Assembly (NCBI GenBank): GCA_023433755.1 | Contig: JAEYUA010000202.1 | Coordinates: 1-37,605, forward strand | Direction: 5' to 3' | Length of the DNA: 37,605 nt | Source: Bacteroidota bacterium | Lineage (GTDB): Bacteria > Bacteroidota > Bacteroidia > Chitinophagales > Chitinophagaceae | In this document: positions 21,476 through 30,470 of the stretch, in pieces | How positions within the stretch are numbered: the stretch's first letter is position 1 | Layout: every line of letters begins with the position of its first letter | Position numbers and translations under genes: made by a program | Notes under the pieces: generated by a model | Database searches by the model: none | Seen by the model: the letters and a program-made list of their open reading frames with translations, nothing else | Told to the model about the DNA's origin: nothing

Positions 21476-24400
21476 TCACTCCTCGCGGGCTGGCACCAGG
21501 TCAACCGGTTCCATTTCCTCTATTTCTTCGTGCAGGGATACATACATCTTATGGTCCTTCACAAAATTGCACCAGTAACAATCCGGCTTTCCGCAACCTT
21601 TATAAAAATCATGAGCCTGTATTTTTTTCCAGGTATCAAGAACCTGTTCTTTCACGATGCTTTCATGTTCCGGTGTGATCACCAGTTTTTTCTCATCGAA
21701 GGTTCCATTGTCCCTGGGTTCGATAAAAAGAAAACTGATACCTCTTAGATTTTTCTGTTTGCCTTTCTGGTGGTCAAAAAGAAATTTATAGAAAACGCCT
21801 TGTCTCCAATAATTGCCACCTAGTGGTTTTTTAGGATGACCCGGTTCTGCAAATTCCTGCCGGTTGGTAGCCTTATCCAGGCTGCCGGTTTTAAAATCGG
21901 TCATGATCACATCATTGCCCCAGTACTGGAGTTTATCAATGAAGCCTTTTAATGGAACTTCTTCCAGGAGTGCTTCCATTGGCACCTCCGTCCTGATGAA
22001 TTCACCGCCTGCTGAAGAGAAATAGGATTCATGAAAGGCAGTGAGACATTTGATCCCGTAATCCGTAAAACGTTGCAGGCTTTCCGGTGTAAATACCTGG
22101 CGGTTGTTATGAATATGGTACCGGAACCTGTTAAGCAACACATCAAGGGAAGGATAAACCCTTCCTGATTCCATCATCTGGTTATAATAAAAACTCAAAG
22201 CATCGTGCATGCTGGTTCCAAACTGGGCGCTTTCATTGAACGCGGATGGGATCCTGATGAGCGAGGTATAATAAAATTTGATCGGGCATTCGAGGTAGTT
22301 GTTCAGCGCTGTTACATTCATTTTGAATCCGGCCAGTAGCTGGTCTATAAAATCTTTTTCGGCTTTTTCCAGCTCGGGAAGTTTTACCAGTCCATACCTG
22401 AGCGAACTGTAATGCAGCCGGGTATTTTCGTCAACCGGGTAAGTAACTGCCTTGTGGTTCTCCGTCATTTCAGCAATGAAACGTGAGGGTTCCAGGGCTT
22501 TCCCTTCATTGGTGAAACAGGGATAGGAAATGAATAGATATTGTTCAGCCCTGGTAGCGGCTACAAAAAACAACCTGCGCAATTCTTCTTCTTTTTCTTC
22601 CGGTGTTTCCTTTGAAAAAACATTGGGCGGAAGCCTGAACCCCTGGGAGGCCTTCCTTTTTCCTTCCCAGAGAGCCGAGTAGCAACCTACCAGGAAAACA
22701 TATTGGTATTCGAGTCCCTTGCTGCCATGGCAGGTGAGCAGGTTCACTCCTCTTTCATTGCCACTGGTTTGCACAAGTGGAATCGGGATCCCGTTTTCTT
22801 CCAGCAGGTCTATCTGTTTTACCAGTCCCTGGAGCGTGAGATCCGGGTTACGCCTGCATTCATCCTGTACGTAATCAAAAAAACCATTCAGCATCTGCAT
22901 GAGCCAGGCCTTGTCGGGCTGCTTCATGATATAGGCCAGGATACCAGCTTCGTTGAACAATACTTCAAACCATTTGAGCAGGGGAATATTCGATGCATCG
23001 CGTATAAGCCTCTCCAGCAGGGTATGGATGCGTACCAGTTCGTCGGTTTCTTCATCACCTGAGAATAATTTGGATTGCGCTGATGCAGCCTGCACGCCCA
23101 GGTATTCCCTGATGGTGGCCGGCTGGTCTTTTCTGGCGTTTCGCTGGTTGAGGTAAACTTCGTTGCTGATAGAAGCGATCTTCAGTGGCGGTAGTTGATG
23201 AAAATTATGATGCATCCATTCGAACAATAATGGTTCCCCGCTATACGGAATGGTTTTTTCCGCGGTAACATAGCGCGGATAGGCAAGGATGTTTTTAATG
23301 AAAGTTTCCTTGAGCAGGTTGATGGATTTGCGCGTATAAAATGGAATGTTGTTCAGTTGCAAAAATTTCTGCAGCTCATCACCTGTTTTATGTTCTTTAT
23401 AAATGACGGCGATCCTGCCGGGAGGCACGCCGTCTTCAACCAGTTTGCGGATCTCTTCTGCTACCATGATGTTTTCTTCAAATTCATTGGAAGCACACCG
23501 GATCTGTGGAACCAGGTCCAGCCCCTTGTAATCCTCACGGGACGATTTAAGAATTTTATTGAGATCCTTATACTGCAAACTAAGCCGCTGCGTATTGTTT
23601 TGTATCAGGGCATGCGCGTAATCGAGAATGGGTTGTACACTGCGGTAGTTATCGGTTAGCACTACGCGCAGCAGGTCGGAATATTTTTTGGAAAGCAAAA
23701 GCATGTTCTCCATGTTGGCCCCCTGGAAGCGGTAGATGCTCTGGTCATCATCACCAACAACAAAGAGGTTGGGACTTTCATCCTGCCAGAAACTCACCAG
23801 CAATTCAACCAGTTTGTTCTGCGCACCGCTGGTATCCTGGTATTCATCCACCAGTATGTACTGGTATTGTTCCTGGTAGCCTGCCAGCACATCGGCGTTG
23901 GTTTCAAAAACCCTGAGTACCCAGTTGATCATGTCATCAAAATCATAGCGCTGCCTGGCTTTGAGTATCTCCTGGTATTTTGGAAAAGCGCGGACGGCCG
24001 CTTTGAGCTTTTCCATTTTTTCCAGTTCCTCCTTTCCTTTAGCGGTCAGCTCGAATATGCCTTTTCTTGCCTTGATCTTATGCTGGAAAGTTTCCGGGAT
24101 ATGATCCTTAATATATTCATCGATCTTTTTGAGCAAATCATCCACATCAAAACTTTCCCGTTTGATGATGCCAAAAAGTTCTTTCAGGTTACGTGTTTCA
24201 TAATAGGCATCGGCCTTATATCTTTTGAGTGGATTGTCATTGCTGAAACTGTCGATCAGTTCCATGAGGCATTCAGTTTGCTCAAGTTCATTCAGCGGCT
24301 GCAATTCTTTTTTATGGAAGAGATGCATGTTCTGCTGGATCACCATATTGCAGAAGGAGTGGAAGGAATGAATATGAACACTGTATGCATCCGCGCCAAT

Positions 24401-24658
24401 CATATCAATCAACCGCTTGCGCATGGCCAGCACACCGGCGTCGGTATAGGTAAGACAAAGAATGTTGGAAGGGAGGGAATCTGTTTCCAGTAAGATCTTG
24501 CCAATGCGCACACTTAAGATCTGTGTTTTTCCTGTACCCGGACCCGCAATCACCATCACCGGGCCTTCGATCTGGTCCACTGCTTTTTTCTGGAATTCAT
24601 TCAGCTTTACATATGCTTTTTCAAAATTCTGAAGAAGTTTTTCTCTCTGGATAGCCAT
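21476..24658 (-). CDS. UvrD/PcrA-type helicase fused to an Fe-S PD-(D/E)XK nuclease domain
   Basis: 1060 aa. SF1A helicase motifs: Walker A AGPGTGKT (38-45), LCLTYTDAG motif Ia, DEYQDT (271-276), GDDDQSIYRFQGA (about 302-314), TDNYRS motif IV, LTCHGSKGLEYQYVF motif V and RRLFFVAATRAE motif VI. The C-terminal part is a PD-(D/E)XK nuclease with TDFKTGS (Asp921, Lys923). It is framed by Cys791 (in YLECPIKFYY) and Cys1022, 1027 and 1030 (in CGKPDCYWC), one upstream plus three downstream as in AddB-type Fe-S nucleases. A role in end resection or recombination repair is likely. A TACCTTTA box (24663-24670) ends 4 bases before the ATG. Confidence 0.92.
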   Translation of the reverse strand: MAIQREKLLQNFEKAYVKLNEFQKKAVDQIEGPVMVIAGPGTGKTQILSVRIGKILLETDSLPSNILCLTYTDAGVLAMRKRLIDMIGADAYSVHIHSFHSFCNMVIQQNMHLFHKKELQPLNELEQTECLMELIDSFSNDNPLKRYKADAYYETRNLKELFGIIKRESFDVDDLLKKIDEYIKDHIPETFQHKIKARKGIFELTAKGKEELEKMEKLKAAVRAFPKYQEILKARQRYDFDDMINWVLRVFETNADVLAGYQEQYQYILVDEYQDTSGAQNKLVELLVSFWQDESPNLFVVGDDDQSIYRFQGANMENMLLLSKKYSDLLRVVLTDNYRSVQPILDYAHALIQNNTQRLSLQYKDLNKILKSSREDYKGLDLVPQIRCASNEFEENIMVAEEIRKLVEDGVPPGRIAVIYKEHKTGDELQKFLQLNNIPFYTRKSINLLKETFIKNILAYPRYVTAEKTIPYSGEPLLFEWMHHNFHQLPPLKIASISNEVYLNQRNARKDQPATIREYLGVQAASAQSKLFSGDEETDELVRIHTLLERLIRDASNIPLLKWFEVLFNEAGILAYIMKQPDKAWLMQMLNGFFDYVQDECRRNPDLTLQGLVKQIDLLEENGIPIPLVQTSGNERGVNLLTCHGSKGLEYQYVFLVGCYSALWEGKRKASQGFRLPPNVFSKETPEEKEEELRRLFFVAATRAEQYLFISYPCFTNEGKALEPSRFIAEMTENHKAVTYPVDENTRLHYSSLRYGLVKLPELEKAEKDFIDQLLAGFKMNVTALNNYLECPIKFYYTSLIRIPSAFNESAQFGTSMHDALSFYYNQMMESGRVYPSLDVLLNRFRYHIHNNRQVFTPESLQRFTDYGIKCLTAFHESYFSSAGGEFIRTEVPMEALLEEVPLKGFIDKLQYWGNDVIMTDFKTGSLDKATNRQEFAEPGHPKKPLGGNYWRQGVFYKFLFDHQKGKQKNLRGISFLFIEPRDNGTFDEKKLVITPEHESIVKEQVLDTWKKIQAHDFYKGCGKPDCYWCNFVKDHKMYVSLHEEIEEMEPVDLVPAREE

Positions 24659-24709
24659 GATGTAAAGGTAGTTGGTTTGCTAGAAAATTTAGTAAGAATT
24701 GCCGGGAAG

Positions 24710-24739
24710 GCCAATGGCTAATGGCCAATAGCCATCGGC
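24710..24739. repeat. Heptad array (GC-N5), 5 units
   Basis: GC at 24710, 24717, 24724, 24731 and 24738. Units GCCAATG, GCTAATG, GCCAATA, GCCATCG. It lies between the SWIB-gene terminator and the helicase promoter. Confidence 0.8.
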
Positions 24740-24778
24740 ATAAAAAAACCGGATCTCACGACCCGGTTTGATTTTTTT
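24740..24778 (-). terminator. SWIB-gene terminator
   Basis: AAACCGG (24746-24752) and CCGGTTT (24763-24769) pair over a 10-base loop. T-runs follow on both strands. Confidence 0.8.
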
Positions 24779-24791
24779 CAGCAAGCAAAAA

Positions 24792-25205
24792 TCAACTCTT
24801 CACGTGCTTGTTTACCACTTTCGCAAGTTCAAACATAGAGATCTGGTCTTTGCCAAACACCGGTTTTAATTTGGCGTCAGCATTAATCATTCTCCTGTTC
24901 TTTTTGTCCTGCAGGTTGTTCTTCTTAATATAATCCCAGATCTTTTTAACGATCTCGGTTCTTGGCATTCCTTTGTTACCGATCACTTCCGCGAGTTGAG
25001 CGCTTGGATTGAGGGGAGCCATAAAGGCTGCATTAGGTTTTCTTTTTGCACCTGATTTTTTTGCTGCTTTCTTAGCTGCTTTTTTTGGTGCGGCTTTTTT
25101 CGCTGCTTTTTTAGGAGCTGCTTTCTTAGCTGCTTTTGCAGGCGCTTTCTTAGCTGCCTTCTTAGGAGCCGATTTTTTTGCTGCTTTCTTTGAAGCTTTT
25201 GCCAT
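24792..25205 (-). CDS. SWIB/MDM2-domain protein with histone H1-like Lys/Ala tail
   Basis: 137 aa. Residues 1-58 are Lys/Ala/Pro repeats of the KKAAPKKAAKK kind, like the C-terminal tail of eukaryotic histone H1 and bacterial H1-like proteins. Residues 60-137 form a SWIB domain: NPSAQLAEVIGNKGMPRTEI, VKKIWDYIKKNNLQD, then KLKPVFGKDQISMFELAKVV. The combination suggests a nucleoid-associated protein that binds DNA through the tail; the SWIB partner in bacteria is unknown. It is monocistronic with its own terminator. Two short palindromes lie upstream (25226-25258). Confidence 0.92.
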   Translation of the reverse strand: MAKASKKAAKKSAPKKAAKKAPAKAAKKAAPKKAAKKAAPKKAAKKAAKKSGAKRKPNAAFMAPLNPSAQLAEVIGNKGMPRTEIVKKIWDYIKKNNLQDKKNRRMINADAKLKPVFGKDQISMFELAKVVNKHVKS

Positions 25206-25225
25206 GATAAATAGAATTTAGAGTT

Positions 25226-25258
25226 AGTAAGAATTCTTTACTGCTCACTAAATTAGTG
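25226..25258. promoter_or_regulatory. Two palindromes upstream of the SWIB gene
   Basis: AGTAAGAATTCTTTACT (25226-25242, one base unpaired) and CACTAAATTAGTG (25246-25258, perfect arms of 6) lie 20-55 bases before the ATG. They may be operator sites; no clear TAnnTTTG box was found here. Confidence 0.3.
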
Positions 25259-25448
25259 TTATCTGTTTAATTCTTCCAAGAGAGTTTTCCATAATGTCAA
25301 TATCTTTTTTTTACGGGTCCCTCCATTGGGGCTATCCGGGATAACTCATTCGCCATTTCATTGGCAATCCGGACATCGTTCCGGGCATTTTTTCAGCGTT
25401 ATTATGATGTAAAAAACCATTCAGGGAAAAGGTCTAATTTCCGGTTTC

Positions 25449-26225
25449 ATGGATGCGTTGAGAACTGTTGAGATCAGCCGCTACATCACTCCCCTCAGGG
25501 AAGGAGGATCGCTGCCTGCCATTGTGGAAGCGGATGATGGATTCCTTTATGTGCTGAAATTCAGGGGTGCCGGCCAGGGTATCAAAGCACTTATCGCGGA
25601 GATCATTGGTGGTGGTATTGCCAGGGCGTTGGGTTTTCGTGTACCTGAAATTGTACTGGCAAAGGTAGATCCAGCCTTCGGAAGAACGGAACCGGACGAA
25701 GAGATCCAGGACCTGCTGAAAGCAAGTGCGGGTCTCAATCTTGCCCTGCATTACCTCTCGGGCGCCATCAGTTTCGATCCGGTTGTTGTTAAGGTAGATG
25801 CGCAAACAGCATCCAGGATTGTGTGGATGGATGCGCTTATTACCAATGTTGACCGGACGCCAAGAAATACCAATATGCTGATGTGGCGCAAGGATTTATG
25901 GCTGATCGATCATGGTGCCGCACTGTATTTTCATCATGGTGGCCATAACTGGGAGCAGGCGTCGAAGTCTGTATTCTCCCAGGTAAAAGACCATGTATTA
26001 TTGCCATGGGCTACTGAGATCAATGAAGCAGATGCCTATGGGCGTAGTTTGCTCACAGAAAATATAATCAAAGAAATTGTTGCGCAGGTGCCGGCTACAT
26101 GGCTTACTACCGATCTCACCGAACAGGAAGCAAGAGGCATGTATGAAAATTTTTTGAACACCAGGATTAGCCAGTCAGCTATTTTTATAAACCAGATAGA
26201 GGATGCCAGGAAAGCACTTATTTGA
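25449..26225 (+). CDS. HipA-like kinase (HipA_2 type)
   Basis: 258 aa. It resembles the catalytic half of HipA-type protein kinases: LYVLKFRGAGQG (33-44, Lys37 as ATP-contacting residue), LIAEIIGGGIARALG (48-62), the catalytic loop TNVDRTPRNTNML (132-144, Asp135, Asn140) and LIDHGAAL (152-159) with the metal-binding Asp154. It lacks the N-subdomain-1 of full HipA and has no HipB-like antitoxin gene beside it. Instead a DUF3037 gene overlaps its last 23 bases. This pairing recurs in bacteria as I recall it. The target of phosphorylation is unknown. Confidence 0.82.
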   Translation: MDALRTVEISRYITPLREGGSLPAIVEADDGFLYVLKFRGAGQGIKALIAEIIGGGIARALGFRVPEIVLAKVDPAFGRTEPDEEIQDLLKASAGLNLALHYLSGAISFDPVVVKVDAQTASRIVWMDALITNVDRTPRNTNMLMWRKDLWLIDHGAALYFHHGGHNWEQASKSVFSQVKDHVLLPWATEINEADAYGRSLLTENIIKEIVAQVPATWLTTDLTEQEARGMYENFLNTRISQSAIFINQIEDARKALI

Positions 26226-26586
26226 ATATGCCGTTTTACGGGTGGTGCCCCGCGTGGAGCGGGAAGAATTCCTCAATGTGGGTGTGGTACTGTATTGCCG
26301 CGACCTTAAATTCCTGGATACCCTCTTCACCATCAACCAGCAAAAACTTTCTGTTTTATGCGGTGACCTTGATTGTGCTGAAGTGGAAGAACATCTTAAA
26401 TCATTTGAAAAGATCTGCAGGGGAGACAAGGGGGGCGGACCAATCGCTTCACTTGATGTGGCTTCCCGTTTCCGCTGGCTTACCGCCACCCGCAGTACAG
26501 TGGTGCAGGCATCTAAAGTGCACCCGGGGTTTTGCGATGACCCCCGGGAAACACTTCAGCAGTTATTTGAGAAACAGGTATTATAA
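26203..26586 (+). CDS. DUF3037 family protein
   Basis: 127 aa. The N-terminal YAVLRVVPRVEREEFLNVGVVLYC (9-32) is the hallmark of DUF3037. The middle holds ASRFRWLTATRSTVVQASKVHPGF (87-110) and the end a DPRETLQQLFEKQVL helix. No catalytic motif is evident. The start codon lies 23 bp inside the HipA-like gene, so translation is coupled and the products likely work together. The stop lies directly beside the convergent transglutaminase gene (26587). Confidence 0.85.
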   Translation: MPGKHLFEYAVLRVVPRVEREEFLNVGVVLYCRDLKFLDTLFTINQQKLSVLCGDLDCAEVEEHLKSFEKICRGDKGGGPIASLDVASRFRWLTATRSTVVQASKVHPGFCDDPRETLQQLFEKQVL

Positions 26587-28512
26587 TCAGAAAGCTTTTT
26601 TCTCAGGTTCTCCAACAGTTCCTTTCACCACGATCCTTTGTGAATCGTCCTGCAACACATCATCAAAGAAAGTTTTCACCTGCTTGTAATCCTTAGCCAG
26701 GATCTTATGATTCTTCAGCACCAGCGTAGTGGATGTATAGAGTGCATTCTCTTTTTCATTGAACCAGGTGGCCGATTTGTAAGTGGCGTAATCACACTTC
26801 AGTTCTTTTTCCTTTGGCATGGCATCCATGGCAAAACCTTCCGGAAGCAGGATGACCGTAGTATCTTTTTTTACAAATGGATTGGGAAAATAAAAATCCA
26901 GTTTCCTGTTTTCATACACAGGCAGCTTGGAACTCCAGATCTTGTTGACCCTTGGATTGATGAAAAATTTGCTGCCTGAATTGAATTCAGGTAGTTTTCT
27001 TACCGCCATCTTCAGGCTGGTAACATGGCCCCTGTCATTGGAAGCTGATTCAAAAACGAAATCATCGGGCTGTTTGAAACCAAGGAACCATACGATCATG
27101 TTCTTCTGGTCATCCTTATTGTCCTTGAGCATGTCAAAGATCACTTCGCGGTACCAGCCGGTGCTGGTGATCTTTGTTTCCGTAAGTGCGGTCAGGTCCT
27201 TATCCATTTTCACTTTAGTAAAACTGGTAAAGGAATTGGCAACGGCTTCACTTTTAGGTGTGGCTACCAGTACACCTCCGGTCTCGGTAAGCAGCAGGGC
27301 ATTCCTGTTTTCGGTGAACGTGCCCAGTTGTGCAAAATCAGCGGTGTTACTTGTACATTCCAGCCAAACAGAATCCTTTTTGCCAGGAACACAGAGTATG
27401 GCGTGGTTGAAATTATTGGAAGGAAAATCCGGGTCCACCGGCTCCTGGTTGTATGCCGCGTTGATGATGGCCACATGGCTCCTGATGCCTACGGCTTTCA
27501 GCGCAGCCTTCATATAATTGCTTAGCGCCTTACAGTCACCATATTTTTTTTCATCAGTAAAAGTTGCTGAAAAAGGTTTGTATCCGCCAATGCCCAATTG
27601 TATGCTCACATACCGGAAATTCTCCTGCATGTATTCATAGAGTCGCCTAATCTTTTCCCTGTCGTCCGGCGCATCTTTCACCAGGTTTTGAAAATATTGC
27701 TGCCTTTCCGCAGGAAGTTCGTCCATGCCCTTGAAGAGTTCATGGATCCATCCTCCGAAGCTGTTCCAGGAAGTGAGTTCACCGCGGTAGCCATAATGAG
27801 AGAACTTGTCAGCAGCAATCTTCACATGGGCGAAGCGTGTTTGTGATGCCACAGCGCCTTCTTCATTCTCAGCAGGAGGTATATTTTTTACCGACCATTT
27901 ATAAGTTTTGTATTTAGCATCTTCAGTTACTTCCGGTTTGATTTCCGTATTCACCGCCTTGTACCGCAGGTTGATATCTGTTGGGATCTTTACCGTGTAG
28001 CTCGATTCAATGGTGCTTTCCTTGCTGTGCATAAAATGGTAGGCAGGGAAGTTGAGGGTGCTCTGGAATTTTACTTCGTAGCTGATCTCCACCGTAACCG
28101 GGTAAGATGGCGGAGTTATCACCAGGTAGGTAATATATCCATCATCAATCAAACCTTCACCGATGGCCTGCACATTCAAATCTTTCTTTTTGTAGCGGTT
28201 CACCTGTTTGCCGTTTTTGTCCAGCACCCTGATATCGGCATCGGTGAGCACATTGTACTTGCTCGTATATTCCTGGAATACCAGGTGCCCGCGGCCTTCT
28301 TCGTTGAGCACTGTAAACACTTTTTTCACTTTCATCTGTGATTTCTCTATGCTTTCCACTTCCAACACGGTATGGTCAAGATGCGTGATCACGTTGGCTT
28401 TGGCTTTCAGGTTTTCAGGCACCGCAGCCAGGTCGTAGGGATTCTGTGCCCAAATGGAAGCTGTTGCCAGCAGGGCCAGCACAAAGAGCCCCGATTTTTT
28501 TATCAATCGCAT
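26587..28512 (-). CDS. Exported DUF3857/transglutaminase-like protein, catalytic residues kept
   Basis: 641 aa. Signal peptide (1-22, ending SIWAQ). A DUF3857 beta domain covers about 45-235. A transglutaminase-like domain follows: YEYMQENFRYVSIQLGIGG, KKYGDCKALSNYM (Cys327) and NNFNHAILCV (His370), then WLECTSNT, where Glu stands at the usual Asp place, as in many Bacteroidota homologues by recollection. A C-terminal beta domain (about 420-641) resembles DUF3858. Periplasmic or surface protease or crosslinking activity is possible; the substrate is unknown. Its ATG overlaps the stop of the upstream paralogue by one base, so both form one operon. Confidence 0.88.
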   Translation of the reverse strand: MRLIKKSGLFVLALLATASIWAQNPYDLAAVPENLKAKANVITHLDHTVLEVESIEKSQMKVKKVFTVLNEEGRGHLVFQEYTSKYNVLTDADIRVLDKNGKQVNRYKKKDLNVQAIGEGLIDDGYITYLVITPPSYPVTVEISYEVKFQSTLNFPAYHFMHSKESTIESSYTVKIPTDINLRYKAVNTEIKPEVTEDAKYKTYKWSVKNIPPAENEEGAVASQTRFAHVKIAADKFSHYGYRGELTSWNSFGGWIHELFKGMDELPAERQQYFQNLVKDAPDDREKIRRLYEYMQENFRYVSIQLGIGGYKPFSATFTDEKKYGDCKALSNYMKAALKAVGIRSHVAIINAAYNQEPVDPDFPSNNFNHAILCVPGKKDSVWLECTSNTADFAQLGTFTENRNALLLTETGGVLVATPKSEAVANSFTSFTKVKMDKDLTALTETKITSTGWYREVIFDMLKDNKDDQKNMIVWFLGFKQPDDFVFESASNDRGHVTSLKMAVRKLPEFNSGSKFFINPRVNKIWSSKLPVYENRKLDFYFPNPFVKKDTTVILLPEGFAMDAMPKEKELKCDYATYKSATWFNEKENALYTSTTLVLKNHKILAKDYKQVKTFFDDVLQDDSQRIVVKGTVGEPEKKAF

Positions 28513-30470
28513 TATGCTTTCTTTTTGCGTACAACAAATTGTTCATTCAGCAGTTCGTACAGTCGCTGGTAAAATTCCTGTAGCTGTCCGTACTGGCTTG
28601 CGGGGTAGAAAGGTTTTTTGAAATCGAGCATGATCCGCGTTTGCAGCATGCCCGAAGTAACCTGGGAAACCCTGGAGATCACGATGCTGGTATCAGGCAT
28701 GATCATTTTCACATTCTTGGGCAGTTCATCAAATTCATAACCTTCAGGCAGGTTGAAATATCCATAAATGGCATAACTCTGGTTGCAGCCAAAGAATACA
28801 TCAGAGGTGCGGCTGTCGGAAACAAAGGGATTGTTCTCCAGGCCGGAAAAAATATTCACTGAAAAATACTGGTAATCACCTGCTGCGTTTAATGGCTGTT
28901 CGAACTTAATGTTCTGCACCAGCGGAAGGCTGTCGGAGTCAAGGTTCTTGAATGTAACATCTTCCACATTGATATTGCCGGCAACGCTGGTCACATATTT
29001 TTCCATGTATTTTTCCTTTCCTTTTTTAGCAGCTTCCAGTCTGCCAATCCGGGCATAATCATAGCTGGAAATATCCACTTCGCCTTTGAGTTTACCATCG
29101 GCCTGGATGGTACCTTTCACCATCATTACATTTTTGGCAATCATGTCATCCTTCCATAAAGTTCTCCAGCCCCACTGGTTGGTTTCCAGTTTTTCGATCA
29201 CAAGACCTTCCGTCATCATGATGTCGGCAGGAATGAGGTGAGCCGGGTTATTTTTTTGGGTGGCATCCAGTACATATTCTCTTTTATCGATAACTACGTA
29301 AGCCATCACTTTGTCAAACTGCAGGAAACCGGGGTTGTCGAAAGTGCCGGCATCTGCTGAATTCACCACGCCATTATCATGAGAGCTAACCAGTACGGGA
29401 TGTGCATTAAGCCCCGCTTCCTTGAGCAGGTTCACCAGGATCAGGTTGATCTCGCCAAGGGTTCCTTTTTTATCTTTCCAGGCATTCCTTACCCCATCGA
29501 GTGCCCAGATGCCTGTAAATTCATTCCAGTCCATATTATCCTGCACATACTTATATATGCATTTCATTCTTTCGTAAGGCGCAGTAAGAGTTGAAAGTTT
29601 CTGGTCAAGATCAGCAGTACGCGGGATATTCCTTTTCACCTGTACGCCAAAATCCTCATCTTCCATCAGGGCTTTGATCACCTGCATCCAATTGGCAACG
29701 CGGTTGTTTCTTCTTCCATCAAGGTTATAAGCGATCACCTTTGTTTCAAGACGGTCGCGGTAATAATCTTCATTAATCACGAAGGGTTCACCACGCAGGC
29801 CGGGCACATTACTCATGGCGTAACGTTTCACGCTGCGGTTGCCTTCCATGTCGTTCTTTGATTCGTAGCTGCGGTTGCAGAAAGGGATCACCGCTACTTC
29901 GATCTCTTCGGGAAAATCAATTTTAAAATGACTGTACTTAACGGGGATCGGTTTCTGGAAATACCAGTCGATCAACCCGATGCCAATATGCTTGTATTTG
30001 TATTCGATCACCGAACCCACCTTCACATCAGGGAGGGTAAAAATCTTTTCAGAAAACCTTTTGTTCAGCTTCTTATCGTAGATCAGTTTTTTGTCAATCT
30101 TCGATACCACTACCTTCCCGGCAGCATCGAGGTTATAGGTCTGTGCGTCAAGGCTGGTAATTTCCTGTGAGCGTCCTTCGGAATAATAAGGCAATTTCAC
30201 ATTGGCCCAGTTCAGGCCTTTCTGGTTCAGGATCTTGATGCGTACGCGTTTCTGCATTTCCATACCTTTTCCAAAAACGTATTCGAGGCTTCCGTCTTCC
30301 ACCAGTACCATGGCTTCGGCTTTCGCATCAAAATCACATTCTTTGAGATCCAGGTCGGCTTTGCTTACATCGCCATAAGCTGGAAGGTTGGGATTCTTGT
30401 CTCTGTTTTTTTGGGCCATGGTGCTCACAGAAAGGAGCAGCAGGATGGCCAGGCTGGCTGTAATTCTCAT
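28512..30470 (-). CDS. Exported DUF3857/transglutaminase-like protein, catalytic residues lost
   Basis: 652 aa from ATG 30470, which begins a clear signal peptide (MRITASLAILLLLSVSTMAQ). The frame upstream to 30539 lacks one. Layout as in the downstream paralogue: DUF3857 (about 40-260), transglutaminase-like (about 270-410) and a C-terminal beta domain. In the active-site region the sequence is DKKGTLGEINLILVNLLKEA, so Leu338 replaces the catalytic Cys, and FDKVMAYV puts Lys387 where His is expected; only LDAT keeps the Asp. It is likely a non-enzymatic partner or binding protein. The two genes overlap by one base. A CAGGC-TTT-GCCTG hairpin lies 9 bases before the start. Confidence 0.85.
   Translation of the reverse strand: MRITASLAILLLLSVSTMAQKNRDKNPNLPAYGDVSKADLDLKECDFDAKAEAMVLVEDGSLEYVFGKGMEMQKRVRIKILNQKGLNWANVKLPYYSEGRSQEITSLDAQTYNLDAAGKVVVSKIDKKLIYDKKLNKRFSEKIFTLPDVKVGSVIEYKYKHIGIGLIDWYFQKPIPVKYSHFKIDFPEEIEVAVIPFCNRSYESKNDMEGNRSVKRYAMSNVPGLRGEPFVINEDYYRDRLETKVIAYNLDGRRNNRVANWMQVIKALMEDEDFGVQVKRNIPRTADLDQKLSTLTAPYERMKCIYKYVQDNMDWNEFTGIWALDGVRNAWKDKKGTLGEINLILVNLLKEAGLNAHPVLVSSHDNGVVNSADAGTFDNPGFLQFDKVMAYVVIDKREYVLDATQKNNPAHLIPADIMMTEGLVIEKLETNQWGWRTLWKDDMIAKNVMMVKGTIQADGKLKGEVDISSYDYARIGRLEAAKKGKEKYMEKYVTSVAGNINVEDVTFKNLDSDSLPLVQNIKFEQPLNAAGDYQYFSVNIFSGLENNPFVSDSRTSDVFFGCNQSYAIYGYFNLPEGYEFDELPKNVKMIMPDTSIVISRVSQVTSGMLQTRIMLDFKKPFYPASQYGQLQEFYQRLYELLNEQFVVRKKKA

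Noticed and set aside
28512..30470. The upstream transglutaminase-like gene as a pseudogene
   Set aside because: The frame is intact with a signal peptide and well-kept domains; only the active-site residues differ, which fits a pseudo-enzyme rather than decay.
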